DNA of 64,000 nt, taken from positions 1,364,001 through 1,428,000 of the forward strand of contig NZ_LT627736.1 of NCBI RefSeq assembly GCF_900102005.1, given 5' to 3'. Shown one piece after another: positions 17,120 through 25,351 of the stretch. Under the pieces are notes generated by a model. It had not been told where the DNA came from and ran no database searches. It saw only the letters and a program-made list of their open reading frames with translations. How positions within the stretch are numbered: position 1 is the first letter of the stretch; each line of letters begins with the position of its first letter. The stretch comes from Microbacterium sp. LKL04 (GTDB taxonomy: Bacteria; Actinomycetota; Actinomycetes; Actinomycetales; Microbacteriaceae). The position numbers were made by a program, and so were the translations under genes.

Positions 17120-17533
17120 TCAGCGCCGCGTCGACCACACGGCCCATGCGACGAGCACCGGCTGGAGGAAGAGCCGCCCGAACCGCTTCGCGTCCGAGTC
17201 GAGCCCGGGCACGTCCCGTCCCGAGCGCCAGTGGTGGATGTTCCCGGGGAAGACGGCGACGAACAGCGCCGCGACGGCGAACCCGACCCGACGTCGCTCT
17301 CGAGGCAGGGCGATGAGGGCGAGACCGAGCGCGATCTCGACGACGCCCGAGGCGACGACGATCGTGTCCTTGTCCGTCCGCAGCACGCGGGTCGACCAGT
17401 CGGGGACAGCGACCCGGAACCCGCGCCGGAGAACCGTCAGGTGGCCGAGGCCCGCCCCGGTCAGGAGGACGGCCAGAAGAATCCGCGCGACGCCGCGGAC
17501 GATTGCCGGCGGCCGACCGCGGCGCGGGCTCAC
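17120..17533 (-). CDS. DoxX-like integral membrane protein (paralogue 2)
   Basis: A 137-residue four-helix membrane protein clearly paralogous to the protein at 15043-15423: both have the series DKD..VVASG.VE, LP.ERRR.G, FPGNI and LQPVLVAWA.WSTR at the same spacing. GTG start at 17533 overlaps the MarR stop (GTGA, 17530-17533), so the regulator and this protein form a two-gene unit. The MarR partner suggests it responds to a stress or small molecule; no biochemical function can be assigned. Confidence 0.78.
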   Translation of the reverse strand: MSPRRGRPPAIVRGVARILLAVLLTGAGLGHLTVLRRGFRVAVPDWSTRVLRTDKDTIVVASGVVEIALGLALIALPRERRRVGFAVAALFVAVFPGNIHHWRSGRDVPGLDSDAKRFGRLFLQPVLVAWAVWSTRR

Positions 17534-17955
17534 TCGATCACGCCCGCGCGGATGCCGCCGAGAGAGTCCGCGATACGGGGGTGCGATTGCGACAGCGCAT
17601 CGTCGAGTCGCTCGAGGCGGTCCTGAGCGTCGCGCAGCACCTGTGCGCCGCGTTCGGTCACGCTCAGGTCGCTCGCCGCCCCGGCTTGGGCCGTCGCGTC
17701 GGCGACGAGGCCGTCGTCCACCAGAGCGTGCACGGCGGCATGAGCGGACTGGACGGTGATGCGCGAGCGACGGGCGAGCTCGGAGAAGGAGATCCCCGGC
17801 TCGGCCCCGATGTGCCCGAGCAGCCCGAACTTCCGGGTCGAGATACCGAGGCCCCGAAGCTCTGCCGCGAGCTGGGCCTCCCACGATGCCGAGACGGCGA
17901 GCAACGCGATGACGGGACTGAAACGCGGTGCGTCCTCTGCGGGGGTATCTACCAC
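17530..17955 (-). CDS. MarR family transcriptional regulator
   Basis: A 141-residue dimeric winged-helix regulator. Helix-turn-helix: ISFSELARRSRITVQSAHAAVHALVDDGLV (about 55-85), with the wing and a charged helix after. It is followed immediately by the DoxX-like gene with a 4-bp overlap, which it probably controls along with itself, and it is divergent from the exported hydrolase gene at 18040 (84 bp between starts). GTG start is set by TAGACT 7 nt upstream. Ligand unknown. Confidence 0.87.
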   Translation of the reverse strand: MVDTPAEDAPRFSPVIALLAVSASWEAQLAAELRGLGISTRKFGLLGHIGAEPGISFSELARRSRITVQSAHAAVHALVDDGLVADATAQAGAASDLSVTERGAQVLRDAQDRLERLDDALSQSHPRIADSLGGIRAGVIE

Positions 17956-17961
17956 GGCAGA

Positions 17962-17967
17962 AGTCTA
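17962..17967 (-). promoter_or_regulatory. -10 box of the MarR gene
   Basis: TAGACT on the minus strand ends 7 nt from GTG 17955 (leaderless). Confidence 0.5.
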
Positions 17968-18026
17968 TGAGTGACCCGCGCCCGCGGTCAGTATTCAAGA
18001 GGGAGATGAGTGTCTCCGCGGAGCCC

Positions 18027-18032
18027 TATCAT
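18027..18032 (+). promoter_or_regulatory. -10 box of the exported DUF1023-like gene
   Basis: TATCAT (5 of 6 to TATAAT) ends 8 nt before ATG 18040. It favours that leaderless start over GTG 18010, which has an AGGGAG Shine-Dalgarno-like sequence 5 nt upstream; the choice is not certain. Confidence 0.5.
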
Positions 18033-18039
18033 CAGCGGT

Positions 18040-19212
18040 ATGCTGCGCGCGCTCGCCCACCCCGCCGTCGCGCTGACTGCTGCCGCCGTCCTGTTCTTCG
18101 CCCACATCGGATCGTCGGGGAGCACGCACCGTTCGCCCGCTCACGATGCTGCCGGTTCCGACTCGCCGATACCCGTCCACGCCGGTCACATCGCCCCCTC
18201 CGCCGCCGCGGTGTGGTGGTCGGGCCTGTCTGCCGCGACGCGGGAAACCCTCATCCGGTCCGCTCCCGAGCGGATCGGTGCTCTGGACGGTCTTCCCGCG
18301 GACGTGCGTGTCGCCGCCAACCGCGTCGTGGCGAGAGAACGACTCAGCGAGCTCGAAACGGTCCTCACGAAGCTGGCGCGACGGGAGTCCGCTCCCGCCT
18401 CGGAGGCGGAACTCGAGCCCCTGCGGCAGGAACACTCCTACCTGGCAAGAGTCGTCAGCGGCGCCGTGAAGCTCTACCTCTTCGCCCCGGACCGCGGCGC
18501 CCTCGTCGAGATGACGGGAGATCCGGCGACCGCCACCGGCATCCTCCTGGTCGTTCCGGGGACGAACGCGTCGATACGAAGCTTCATGGTGCCCGACCCG
18601 GTGACCGCGTTCGCAGATTGGCAGGTGGACCACGCGGACCCGTCGACACCCGTCGTCGCCTTCACCGTGCTCGCCGCCCCGATGCCGCAGCTCTCGATCG
18701 ACCTCGCCTCGGGGCCGCAGAACAACACGATCGCGACGGCGGCGGGCGCGAGCTACGCTCGTATCGTGGAGGGAATCGACGTCGCTTTCCCGGGTCTGCC
18801 GACGCTCAGCTACGAGCACAGCGCCGGATCGCAGGTCGGCAGCGCCGCCGAAGAAGACGGTGCCCATTTCGACGCCCGCTTCCTCGCGGCAGGTGTCGGG
18901 GCGACCGACGGCTACACGACGTCCCCCGGGACGGCCTATTACGCCGCGCAGGCAACGGACGACATCAACCGCCTCTACGCCGGATTCCAGATGGGCGACA
19001 TCGGCTACGGCGTCGGACCCGAGGAATTTCCCGGCATCACCATCATCGATCCCGGCCTGTCGGATGTTCCTGTCTCGGCGATGGGCGGCATGCTCGCTCG
19101 CGGGCTGACGCTCCACAACCGCCTCTTCAGCGGCGACGCGTCGGCCAACGGAACCGTGCTCGCCGATGTCCGCCTCCTCCTCACCTCCCTCGCTCGCGAG
19201 AGAACCGGCTGA
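18040..19212 (+). CDS. Exported DUF1023-like alpha/beta hydrolase with altered nucleophile motif
   Basis: A 390-residue protein with an N-terminal signal or anchor segment (about residues 8-24). ALDGLPADVRVAANRVVARERL is the typical start of the actinobacterial DUF1023 alpha/beta hydrolase domain, and GILLVVPGTNASI resembles its first strand and oxyanion region. The usual GHSYGS nucleophile elbow reads YEHSAGSQVG here, so Ser is kept but the preceding Gly is Glu and the Tyr is Ala. It may be an inactive or altered hydrolase. The downstream lipoprotein start overlaps its stop by 1 nt. An alternative start is GTG 18010 (400 residues). Confidence 0.72.
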   Translation: MLRALAHPAVALTAAAVLFFAHIGSSGSTHRSPAHDAAGSDSPIPVHAGHIAPSAAAVWWSGLSAATRETLIRSAPERIGALDGLPADVRVAANRVVARERLSELETVLTKLARRESAPASEAELEPLRQEHSYLARVVSGAVKLYLFAPDRGALVEMTGDPATATGILLVVPGTNASIRSFMVPDPVTAFADWQVDHADPSTPVVAFTVLAAPMPQLSIDLASGPQNNTIATAAGASYARIVEGIDVAFPGLPTLSYEHSAGSQVGSAAEEDGAHFDARFLAAGVGATDGYTTSPGTAYYAAQATDDINRLYAGFQMGDIGYGVGPEEFPGITIIDPGLSDVPVSAMGGMLARGLTLHNRLFSGDASANGTVLADVRLLLTSLARERTG

Positions 19213-19694
19213 TGGCGCCCCGCCCCGCCGCAGCAACGGTGCTCGTCGGTCTGCTCGTCATCGCCCTCGCGGGATGCGCCTCGCCGCAGGGAGCGACGTT
19301 CGCATCGGTGCGCGCTCACGCCCAAGAGGCGGTCGCCGATGTCGTCGCCGCCCTGCCCGACGGAGCCGAGTTCACCCCTACCGGGGACCCCACGTCGACC
19401 GCGTGCGACAGCGGCACCGCGGGCCCCTCCGGTCCCGAGGGAACCGCCTTCGCCACGTTCCACGGGTCGGCGGTGCTTCCCGACACGGCGGACACCGGGG
19501 CCGTCCTGACCGAGCTCCCCACGACTCTGGGCGAGGAGTGGGCCGTCGAGCCCGTCGGCATCGACACCGACGTCGCCACCGTCCGCGTGAACCGGGCGGG
19601 AACCGGAGTGTCGGTGGACGTGACGGAACAGGCAGGTGATGGCCCGAAGACGCTCGACATCCTCGCCGTCTCACCCTGCGGCCGGATCGAGTGA
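19212..19694 (+). CDS. Small lipoprotein of unknown function
   Basis: A 160-residue protein with a lipoprotein signal (VLVGLLVIALAGC, Cys about 22). The mature part has two further Cys (in TACDSGT and VSPCGR) that could form a disulfide, a Gly/Asp-rich middle, and regular beta-strand-like stretches (AVEPVGIDTDVATVRVNRAGTG). I do not recognise a family. Its ATG shares one base with the stop of the exported hydrolase gene, so the two are co-transcribed and probably act together at the cell surface. The next gene is convergent. Confidence 0.72.
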   Translation: MAPRPAAATVLVGLLVIALAGCASPQGATFASVRAHAQEAVADVVAALPDGAEFTPTGDPTSTACDSGTAGPSGPEGTAFATFHGSAVLPDTADTGAVLTELPTTLGEEWAVEPVGIDTDVATVRVNRAGTGVSVDVTEQAGDGPKTLDILAVSPCGRIE

Positions 19695-19742
19695 CGCGTC
19701 GCCGGCCGCCGCCGTTCCCCTCCGCTCGACAGCCGCACCCGT

Positions 19743-20741
19743 TCAGTCGGGCGGTGGGGCCGTAGACCTGCGGACCTGCAGCGTCGGCACGTCGACGACG
19801 GGGCTCGAGGGAGCGGGGGCGCCGATCTTGTCGAGCATGTCGGCGACGATCTGACGCCCGCGCGCAGCGAAGTCGACGCGAAGCGTGGTGAGCGGCGGGT
19901 CGAAGAACGCCGCCTCGGGGATGTCATCGATACCCGCGACGCTGACGTCCTCGGGGACGCGCAGACCGCGCTCCTTGAGGGCGAGCATGGCGCCGAGGGC
20001 CATCTGGTCATTCGAGGCGACGTAGGCGGATGCCGCGGGCAGCCGCTCGAGCGAAGCGAGGGCGGCGTGAGCCGACGCCGCCGACCAATCGCCCTGGAAC
20101 TCCGCGACCACCTCGAGCCCGTGGGCGGCCGCGGAGGCCGCGACGGCCCGACTGCGGTTGCGGCTGGCTGGCCAGTTGCCCGCGCCGGAGATGTGCACGA
20201 TGCGACGGTGGCCGAGCGCGGCCAGGTGCGCGATGAGCGTCGGGAGGCCGGTGTCGTGGGCGCCCGTCGCATCGTCGGGCTCGGAATGCACGTGAAGGGG
20301 CACGGCGAAGTCGGCTCCGGCGAACACCCGGTTCATCTCGTCCGTTGAGGACAGCGCGAGGACGCCGGCGAGCGTCTGCTGATTCAGCAGACGCAGAGAC
20401 TCCTCGATCGCGCGCGGATTGTGGACGTCGAGGGTGATGAGGTCGAGGACGTACCCGGCCTCGCGGGCTGCGGCCGCGGCACCCTCGGCAACGCGTGCCG
20501 GCCCCACCTGCCCGAGCTCGTGGGTGAGGGCGGCGATGATGTGCGATCGACCGAGCTTCAGGCCCCGCGCACTGAGGTTGGGCCGGTACTCGAGCCGGTG
20601 GAGGGCATGCTCGACGCGTTCCCGGGTCGCCGGGCGGATGCCCTCGTACCCCGCCAAGTACCGGCTGACCGTTTGATGCGAGACACCGGCCGCCTCGGCG
20701 ACGTCGTAGATCGTCGCCGGCTTCGTGCTCCGACCAGCCAT
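19743..20741 (-). CDS. LacI family transcriptional regulator of the beta-galactosidase operon
   Basis: A 332-residue repressor. The DNA-binding domain TIYDVAEAAGVSHQTVSRYLAGYEGI (about residues 8-33) plus hinge helix SARGLKLG is followed by the periplasmic-binding-like effector domain (GLPTLIAHLAALGHRRIVHISG, YVASNDQMALGAMLAL, AGIDDIPEAAFFDPPLTTLRVD). It is divergent from the GH42 gene, and two near-identical 18-bp palindromes lie between them, so it most likely represses that operon until a galactoside is present. Start set by the MAGRSTKPATIYDVA N-terminus usual for the family. Confidence 0.92.
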   Translation of the reverse strand: MAGRSTKPATIYDVAEAAGVSHQTVSRYLAGYEGIRPATRERVEHALHRLEYRPNLSARGLKLGRSHIIAALTHELGQVGPARVAEGAAAAAREAGYVLDLITLDVHNPRAIEESLRLLNQQTLAGVLALSSTDEMNRVFAGADFAVPLHVHSEPDDATGAHDTGLPTLIAHLAALGHRRIVHISGAGNWPASRNRSRAVAASAAAHGLEVVAEFQGDWSAASAHAALASLERLPAASAYVASNDQMALGAMLALKERGLRVPEDVSVAGIDDIPEAAFFDPPLTTLRVDFAARGRQIVADMLDKIGAPAPSSPVVDVPTLQVRRSTAPPPD

Positions 20742-20765
20742 GCACCCTCGTCCCCGAACTGTTAC

Positions 20766-20794
20766 TTGACATCTGATGTTATCGGAAACATCAT
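20766..20794 (+). promoter_or_regulatory. Predicted promoter of the GH42 operon, overlapped by operator O1
   Basis: TTGACA (20766-20771) is a perfect -35; 17 nt later CATCAT (20789-20794) matches 4 of 6 bases of TATAAT. Operator O1 lies between and over these elements, so repressor and RNA polymerase would compete. Confidence 0.6.
20775..20792 (+). promoter_or_regulatory. LacI-family operator O1
   Basis: GATGTTATCGGAAACATC: inverted GATGTT/AACATC with a 6-nt centre. It matches O2 (read on the other strand) at 17 of 18 positions. Confidence 0.75.
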
Positions 20795-20807
20795 GGTGCG
20801 CATCGGA

Positions 20808-20825
20808 GATGTTTCCGACAACATC
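20808..20825 (-). promoter_or_regulatory. LacI-family operator O2
   Basis: On the minus strand GATGTTGTCGGAAACATC, differing from O1 by one base. Its centre is 33 bp (about three helical turns) from the centre of O1, so two repressor dimers could bind the same face of the DNA. Confidence 0.75.
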
Positions 20826-20848
20826 CAGCCTGACGACGGAGTCCCTGC

Positions 20849-22954
20849 ATGCCTGCGCCCCTGCCCTCGCACCTTCTGTTCGGCGCCGCGTACTACGCGG
20901 AATACCACTGGACGGAGCGCACCGAACTCGACCTCGACCTGATGAAGCAGGCGGGGTTCACCGTCATCCGTGTCGGCGAGTCGGTCTGGTCGACCTGGGA
21001 GCCCCGTGACGGCGAGTTCGACCTCGACTGGCTGCAGCCCGTGCTCGACGGTGCGCACGACAGGGGTATCGCGGTCATCCTCGGCACGCCCACCTACGCC
21101 GTCCCGCCGTGGCTTCAGGTCGCCCACCCCGAGATCGCCGCGGAGATCGCCACCGGCCATCCGCACCCGTGGGGAGCTCGTCAGGAAGTGGACTACTCCC
21201 ACCCGGCCTTCCGCCACTACGCCGAGCGCATCATCCGCGCCGTCGTCGCCCGCTACGCCGATCACCCTGCCGTCATCGGCTATCAGGTGGACAACGAGCC
21301 GGGCATGCTCCTGCCTCACAACCGGAGCACGTTCCAGCGATTCGTCCGGCGGCTGGCTGCCGCCTACGGCGACGTCGAGACGCTCAACCGCGAGTGGGGG
21401 CTCACCTACTGGTCCCACCGCATCGCGGACTGGTCGGAACTGTGGACACCGGACGGCAACAGCCTGCCGCAGTACGACCTGGCCTGGCGGCGCTACCAGG
21501 CCGACCTCACGACGGAATTCATCGCCTGGCAGGCGGCCATCGTGCGGGAGTACGCCTCAGCGGACCAGTTCGTGACGACCTGCATCGCCTACCCGCGACC
21601 GGCTCTCGACGACCGCTCGGTGACACTCGAGCTCGACGTGACGGCAGGAAATCCCTACTACGCGATGCAGGACCACCTCGACGCGACCCGGGAACTCCCC
21701 CCGGTCACGCCGTGGACGACGTCGGGCGTCAGCAGCATGTTCTGCCAGGCGGACCGCACGTTCTCCTCGAAGCAGGAGCGATTTCTCATCACCGAGACCG
21801 ACGCTCAGTCCATCGGCGGCTCCGCCTTCAACCTACCGCCGTACCCGGGCCAGCTGACCCAGGCCGCCTTCGCCTTCGTCTCGCGCGGCGCGGCAATGAT
21901 CGAGTACTGGCACTGGCACACGCTGCCGTACGGCACGGAGACCTATTGGGGCGGCATCCTGCCCCACAGCCTCGAGCCCGGACGTGTGTACCGCGAGCTG
22001 TCCGAGGTCGGCGCGGCCTTCGGAGCCATCGGACCGACCCTCGACGGCTTCGAGCCCGACGCCGACGTCGCCCTCCTCTGGTCCACCGACAGCCGGTTCG
22101 CGTTCGACTTCTTCCCGCCTCTCATGGACGACGCGGGCGAACCTGCCGCCGCGTCGTACGAGCGCATCTTCGACGCCTCCTACCGGGGTGTCTTCGACGC
22201 GGGCGCCCAGGCACGGGTCATCCACGTCGCGCAGGCCCGCGATCTCGGCGCAGCCGAACTCGCGGCACGCTTCCCCGTCCTCATCGCGGCCGGTGTCTAC
22301 GTCGCCGACGACGGTGCTCTGGAGTTCCTCCGGGAGTACGCGGATGCCGGTGGCCACCTGATCGTCGGCATCCGCACCGGCTACGGCGATCACGAGGCGC
22401 GGGCCCGAATCGAGGTTGCGCCGGCCCGCCTCGCCGAGCCCGCCGGAGTCTCGTACGAGGAGTTCTCGAATCTGCAGCGACCGGTGGCCGCGGTCGGCGT
22501 CGGAACCCTCGAGGTGACGCCCGGCGCGACCGCGGAGGCCTGGGCCGACGGACTGATGCCGACGGATGCGGACACGCTCGTGACCTACGATCACCCGCGG
22601 TTCCGCGACTTCGCGGCCGTCACGACGCGCTCGCACGGCAGCGGCAGGATCACGGTCGTCGGCACGCTGCCCTCACCCGCCCTCGCGGCCGATCTCGTGC
22701 GCTGGGCCGTCCCCGAACCGATCTCGGCGGGACTGCTCCAGAAGGCCGCCCTCCCCGTCTCCGTCGCGTCCGGCTCGCTTCCGGACGGTCGTCGGGCCTG
22801 GTTCGTCTTCAACTGGGGCTGGGCGCCGCAGACCGTCGAGCTCGCCGTCGGCGCGCGCGACGCGGTCACCGGCGAAGAGCTCGCTCCCGGCGCAGACCTC
22901 GTCCTCGCAGCGTGGGCCACCCGCTGCTTCCTCAGCTCCACCCCCGACAACTGA
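20849..22954 (+). CDS. Beta-galactosidase, glycoside hydrolase family 42
   Basis: A 701-residue retaining beta-galactosidase with no signal peptide, so it acts in the cytoplasm on imported galactosides. The TIM barrel begins FGAAYYAEYHW and carries the general acid/base Glu150 in GYQVDNEPGM and the candidate nucleophile Glu316 in LITETDAQ. A trimerisation/Rossmann-like domain (about 395-600, DADVALLWSTDSRFAFDF) and a small C-terminal beta domain follow, the normal three-domain GH42 layout. It is the first gene of an operon with a family-1 ABC transporter, so the likely substrates are galacto-oligosaccharides or galactan fragments. Confidence 0.93.
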   Translation: MPAPLPSHLLFGAAYYAEYHWTERTELDLDLMKQAGFTVIRVGESVWSTWEPRDGEFDLDWLQPVLDGAHDRGIAVILGTPTYAVPPWLQVAHPEIAAEIATGHPHPWGARQEVDYSHPAFRHYAERIIRAVVARYADHPAVIGYQVDNEPGMLLPHNRSTFQRFVRRLAAAYGDVETLNREWGLTYWSHRIADWSELWTPDGNSLPQYDLAWRRYQADLTTEFIAWQAAIVREYASADQFVTTCIAYPRPALDDRSVTLELDVTAGNPYYAMQDHLDATRELPPVTPWTTSGVSSMFCQADRTFSSKQERFLITETDAQSIGGSAFNLPPYPGQLTQAAFAFVSRGAAMIEYWHWHTLPYGTETYWGGILPHSLEPGRVYRELSEVGAAFGAIGPTLDGFEPDADVALLWSTDSRFAFDFFPPLMDDAGEPAAASYERIFDASYRGVFDAGAQARVIHVAQARDLGAAELAARFPVLIAAGVYVADDGALEFLREYADAGGHLIVGIRTGYGDHEARARIEVAPARLAEPAGVSYEEFSNLQRPVAAVGVGTLEVTPGATAEAWADGLMPTDADTLVTYDHPRFRDFAAVTTRSHGSGRITVVGTLPSPALAADLVRWAVPEPISAGLLQKAALPVSVASGSLPDGRRAWFVFNWGWAPQTVELAVGARDAVTGEELAPGADLVLAAWATRCFLSSTPDN

Positions 22955-22984
22955 ACCACCCCACCCACCACGAAGGAAGATCAC

Positions 22985-24331
22985 ATGAGAACGGCACGCA
23001 AGACAGCAGCGGCGCTGGCAGTCGGCGCCATGTCCATCGGCGGGCTCGCGGCCTGCGCCCCGGCATCCTCCGACGGCCCCTCGCAGGAGACGGTCACGCA
23101 GGATCAGATCGACGAGGCGATGGACACCCCCACCAAGCTCACGTTCTGGACGTGGGTGCCCGACATCGAGAAGGAGGTCGCACTCTTCGAGAAGAAGTAC
23201 CCGAAGATCGACGTCACGGTCGAGAACGTCGGCCAGGGCCTCCCCCACTATCAGAAGCTCCGGAGCGCCATCGAAGCCGGCCAGGGGGCGCCCGATGTCG
23301 CACAGATCGAATACCAATACATCCCGTCGTTCGTCCTGGCCGACTCCCTGCTCGACCTCGCGCCGTACGGCGCGGACGACCTGTCGGGCGACTACGTCGA
23401 ATGGGCGTGGAATCAGGTTTCACCGGGGAACGAGGTCTGGGCGATCCCGCAGGACGTCGGCCCCATGGGGAACCTCTACCGCGAGGACATCCTGAAGAAG
23501 GCCGGCATCACCGAGGCCCCCACGACGTGGGAGGAGTACGCGACGGCCGCGGAGGCGGTGAAGTCCAAGACGGGCTCGTACATCTCGAACCTCGGCGCGA
23601 CCCAGGCCGGCCAGCTCATCGGGTTCTTCTGGCAGCGCGGCATCAAGCCGTTCGGCTACGACGGCAAGGAGACCGTGTCGATCGACGTCAACAGCACCGA
23701 GGCCAAGGAGGTCGCCGCCTACTGGACCGATCTCATCCAGCGCGACCTCGTCTCGACCGACGTCGATTTCAACGACCAGTGGTACCAGGGCCTCGCCAGC
23801 GGCAAATACGCCGGATGGCTGACCGCCGCGTGGGGGCCCGTTTTCCTGCAGGGCACCGCCGAGGGCACGTCCGGTCTCTGGCGCGCCGCACCGCTCCCGC
23901 AGTGGGATGCCGGGTCGCAGGTCTCGGGCAACTGGGGCGGGTCCTCGGACGCCGTCCTCGCATCGTCGGAGAACAAGATCGCGGCAGCCGAGCTCGCGAA
24001 GTTCATCAACCACGACGAGGAGTCCGCCATGATGCTGGCGACGGAGCAGTTCTTCTTCCCGCCGCAGAACTCGGTGCTCGAAGACCCCGCGTTCCTCGAC
24101 GCGACGTCGGAGTTCTACGGCGGCCAGCAGGTGAACAAGCTGTTCGCCGACATCTCCCAGACGGTCGACACCAACTTCCAGTGGCTCCCCTTCATGGAGT
24201 ACGTCTACTCCAGCTACGAAGAGACCCTCGGCACGGTCATCGCCGACAAGGGCGACATCGCGTCGGCGCTGGACACCTGGCAGGACCAGCTCGTCTCCTA
24301 CGCGAAGGACCAGGGCTTCACCGTCAAGTGA
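22985..24331 (+). CDS. Family-1 extracellular sugar-binding lipoprotein (galactoside operon)
   Basis: A 448-residue ABC transporter solute-binding protein (SBP_bac_1, MalE-like), anchored as a lipoprotein at lipobox LAAC (Cys about 23). The mature region begins with the typical TKLTFWTWVPDIEKEVALFEKKYP and has NWGGSSDAVLASSENKIAAAELAKFI near residue 320. It lies 30 bp after the beta-galactosidase gene with an AAGGAAG Shine-Dalgarno, and should capture oligosaccharides for the two permeases downstream. A perfect 10-bp hairpin follows its stop. Confidence 0.92.
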   Translation: MRTARKTAAALAVGAMSIGGLAACAPASSDGPSQETVTQDQIDEAMDTPTKLTFWTWVPDIEKEVALFEKKYPKIDVTVENVGQGLPHYQKLRSAIEAGQGAPDVAQIEYQYIPSFVLADSLLDLAPYGADDLSGDYVEWAWNQVSPGNEVWAIPQDVGPMGNLYREDILKKAGITEAPTTWEEYATAAEAVKSKTGSYISNLGATQAGQLIGFFWQRGIKPFGYDGKETVSIDVNSTEAKEVAAYWTDLIQRDLVSTDVDFNDQWYQGLASGKYAGWLTAAWGPVFLQGTAEGTSGLWRAAPLPQWDAGSQVSGNWGGSSDAVLASSENKIAAAELAKFINHDEESAMMLATEQFFFPPQNSVLEDPAFLDATSEFYGGQQVNKLFADISQTVDTNFQWLPFMEYVYSSYEETLGTVIADKGDIASALDTWQDQLVSYAKDQGFTVK

Positions 24332-24335
24332 GTGC

Positions 24336-24366
24336 GATCGGGGCGTCCCATCGGGGCGCCCCGATC
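24336..24366 (+). terminator. Hairpin between galactoside-binding protein and permease genes
   Basis: Arms GATCGGGGCG (24336-24345) and CGCCCCGATC (24357-24366) are perfectly complementary, with an 11-nt loop and no T tract. As with the hairpin at 12842 it lies between a binding-protein gene and the membrane genes of one operon, which suggests partial termination or message stabilisation. Confidence 0.65.
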
Positions 24367-24394
24367 CCCTCCGCATCCGATCCCAGGAGGATCC

Positions 24395-25351
24395 GTGACC
24401 ACCACCTCGACGCTCAGCGCTGAGCGTTCCCCCGCCGCGTCTCGCGGTCGCACCGGCTCGAACCGCCGCCGACAGAACGTCGCCGCCTACCTCTTCATCC
24501 TGCCGTTCTTCATCGTGTTCATCGCGATGCTGATCGTGCCGCTCGCCTACTCCGGCTACCTCTCGCTCTTCCAGAGCAAGCTCATCGGCGGCGACGTGTT
24601 CGCCGGCCTCGCCAACTACGTCCGCGCCCTGCAGGACTCCGCATTCCTCGCGAGCATCGGACGCATGGGGCTGTTTCTCGTCATCCAGGTGCCGATCATG
24701 CTCGGGCTCGCGCTGTTCCTCGCGCTGGCCCTCGACAGCGGCCGGGTGCGCGGTTCGCGCAGCGTCCGCCTGCTGGTGTTCATGCCGTACGCGGTGCCCG
24801 CGGTCGTCGCGACCCTCATGTGGGGTTACCTGTACGGGCCCGACTTCGGCCCCATCGCGCAGATCGCCCGCGGCATCGGCTGGGGCACTCCGGAGTTCCT
24901 CTCGCCCGGCAGCATCCTCGGTTCGATGATGAACATCGTCACGTGGGAGTTCGTCGGCTACAACATGATCATCATGTACGCGGCGCTGCGCGCCATTCCC
25001 GCCGACCTGTTCGAGGCGGCGGAGATCGACGGAGCGGGACAGTTCCGTGTCGCGTGGAGCATCAAGATCCCGGCCATCCGCCCCGCCATCCTGCTGACGG
25101 TCATCTTCTCGATCATCGGGACCTTCCAGCTGTTCGCCGAGCCGAGCCTGCTCAACAACATCGCGCCGGACGCGATCACCAACTCCTACACGCCGAACTA
25201 CTACGCGTACAACCTCGCGTTCATCAACCAGGAGCTGAACTACGCCGCGGCGATCGCGTTCCTGCTCGGACTGTTCATCGCGATCGTCTCGTACGTCGTC
25301 CAGCTCGCCAGCCAGCGCAGCGAGCGTCGCGAACGGAAGGCCGTCCGATGA
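24395..25351 (+). CDS. Sugar ABC transporter permease, MalF/LacF type (galactoside operon)
   Basis: A 318-residue permease with six or seven membrane segments after a 30-residue soluble N-terminus. The EAA loop that touches the ATPase is AADLFEAAEIDGAGQFRVAWSIKIPAIRP (about 205-232). The GTG start at 24395 is chosen because of a perfect AGGAGG Shine-Dalgarno at 24385-24390; an upstream in-frame ATG lies inside the hairpin region. The stop overlaps the MalG-type gene (ATGA). Confidence 0.91.
   Translation: MTTTSTLSAERSPAASRGRTGSNRRRQNVAAYLFILPFFIVFIAMLIVPLAYSGYLSLFQSKLIGGDVFAGLANYVRALQDSAFLASIGRMGLFLVIQVPIMLGLALFLALALDSGRVRGSRSVRLLVFMPYAVPAVVATLMWGYLYGPDFGPIAQIARGIGWGTPEFLSPGSILGSMMNIVTWEFVGYNMIIMYAALRAIPADLFEAAEIDGAGQFRVAWSIKIPAIRPAILLTVIFSIIGTFQLFAEPSLLNNIAPDAITNSYTPNYYAYNLAFINQELNYAAAIAFLLGLFIAIVSYVVQLASQRSERRERKAVR

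Noticed and set aside
18010-18039. GTG 18010 as the start of the exported hydrolase
   Set aside because: It has a Shine-Dalgarno-like AGGGAG, but the TATCAT -10 box would place transcription start near 18039, downstream of it; kept as an alternative.
21109-24423. Open reading frame of about 1104 codons on the plus strand
   Set aside because: Out-of-frame shadow of the GH42 and binding-protein genes, very rich in Arg and Pro.
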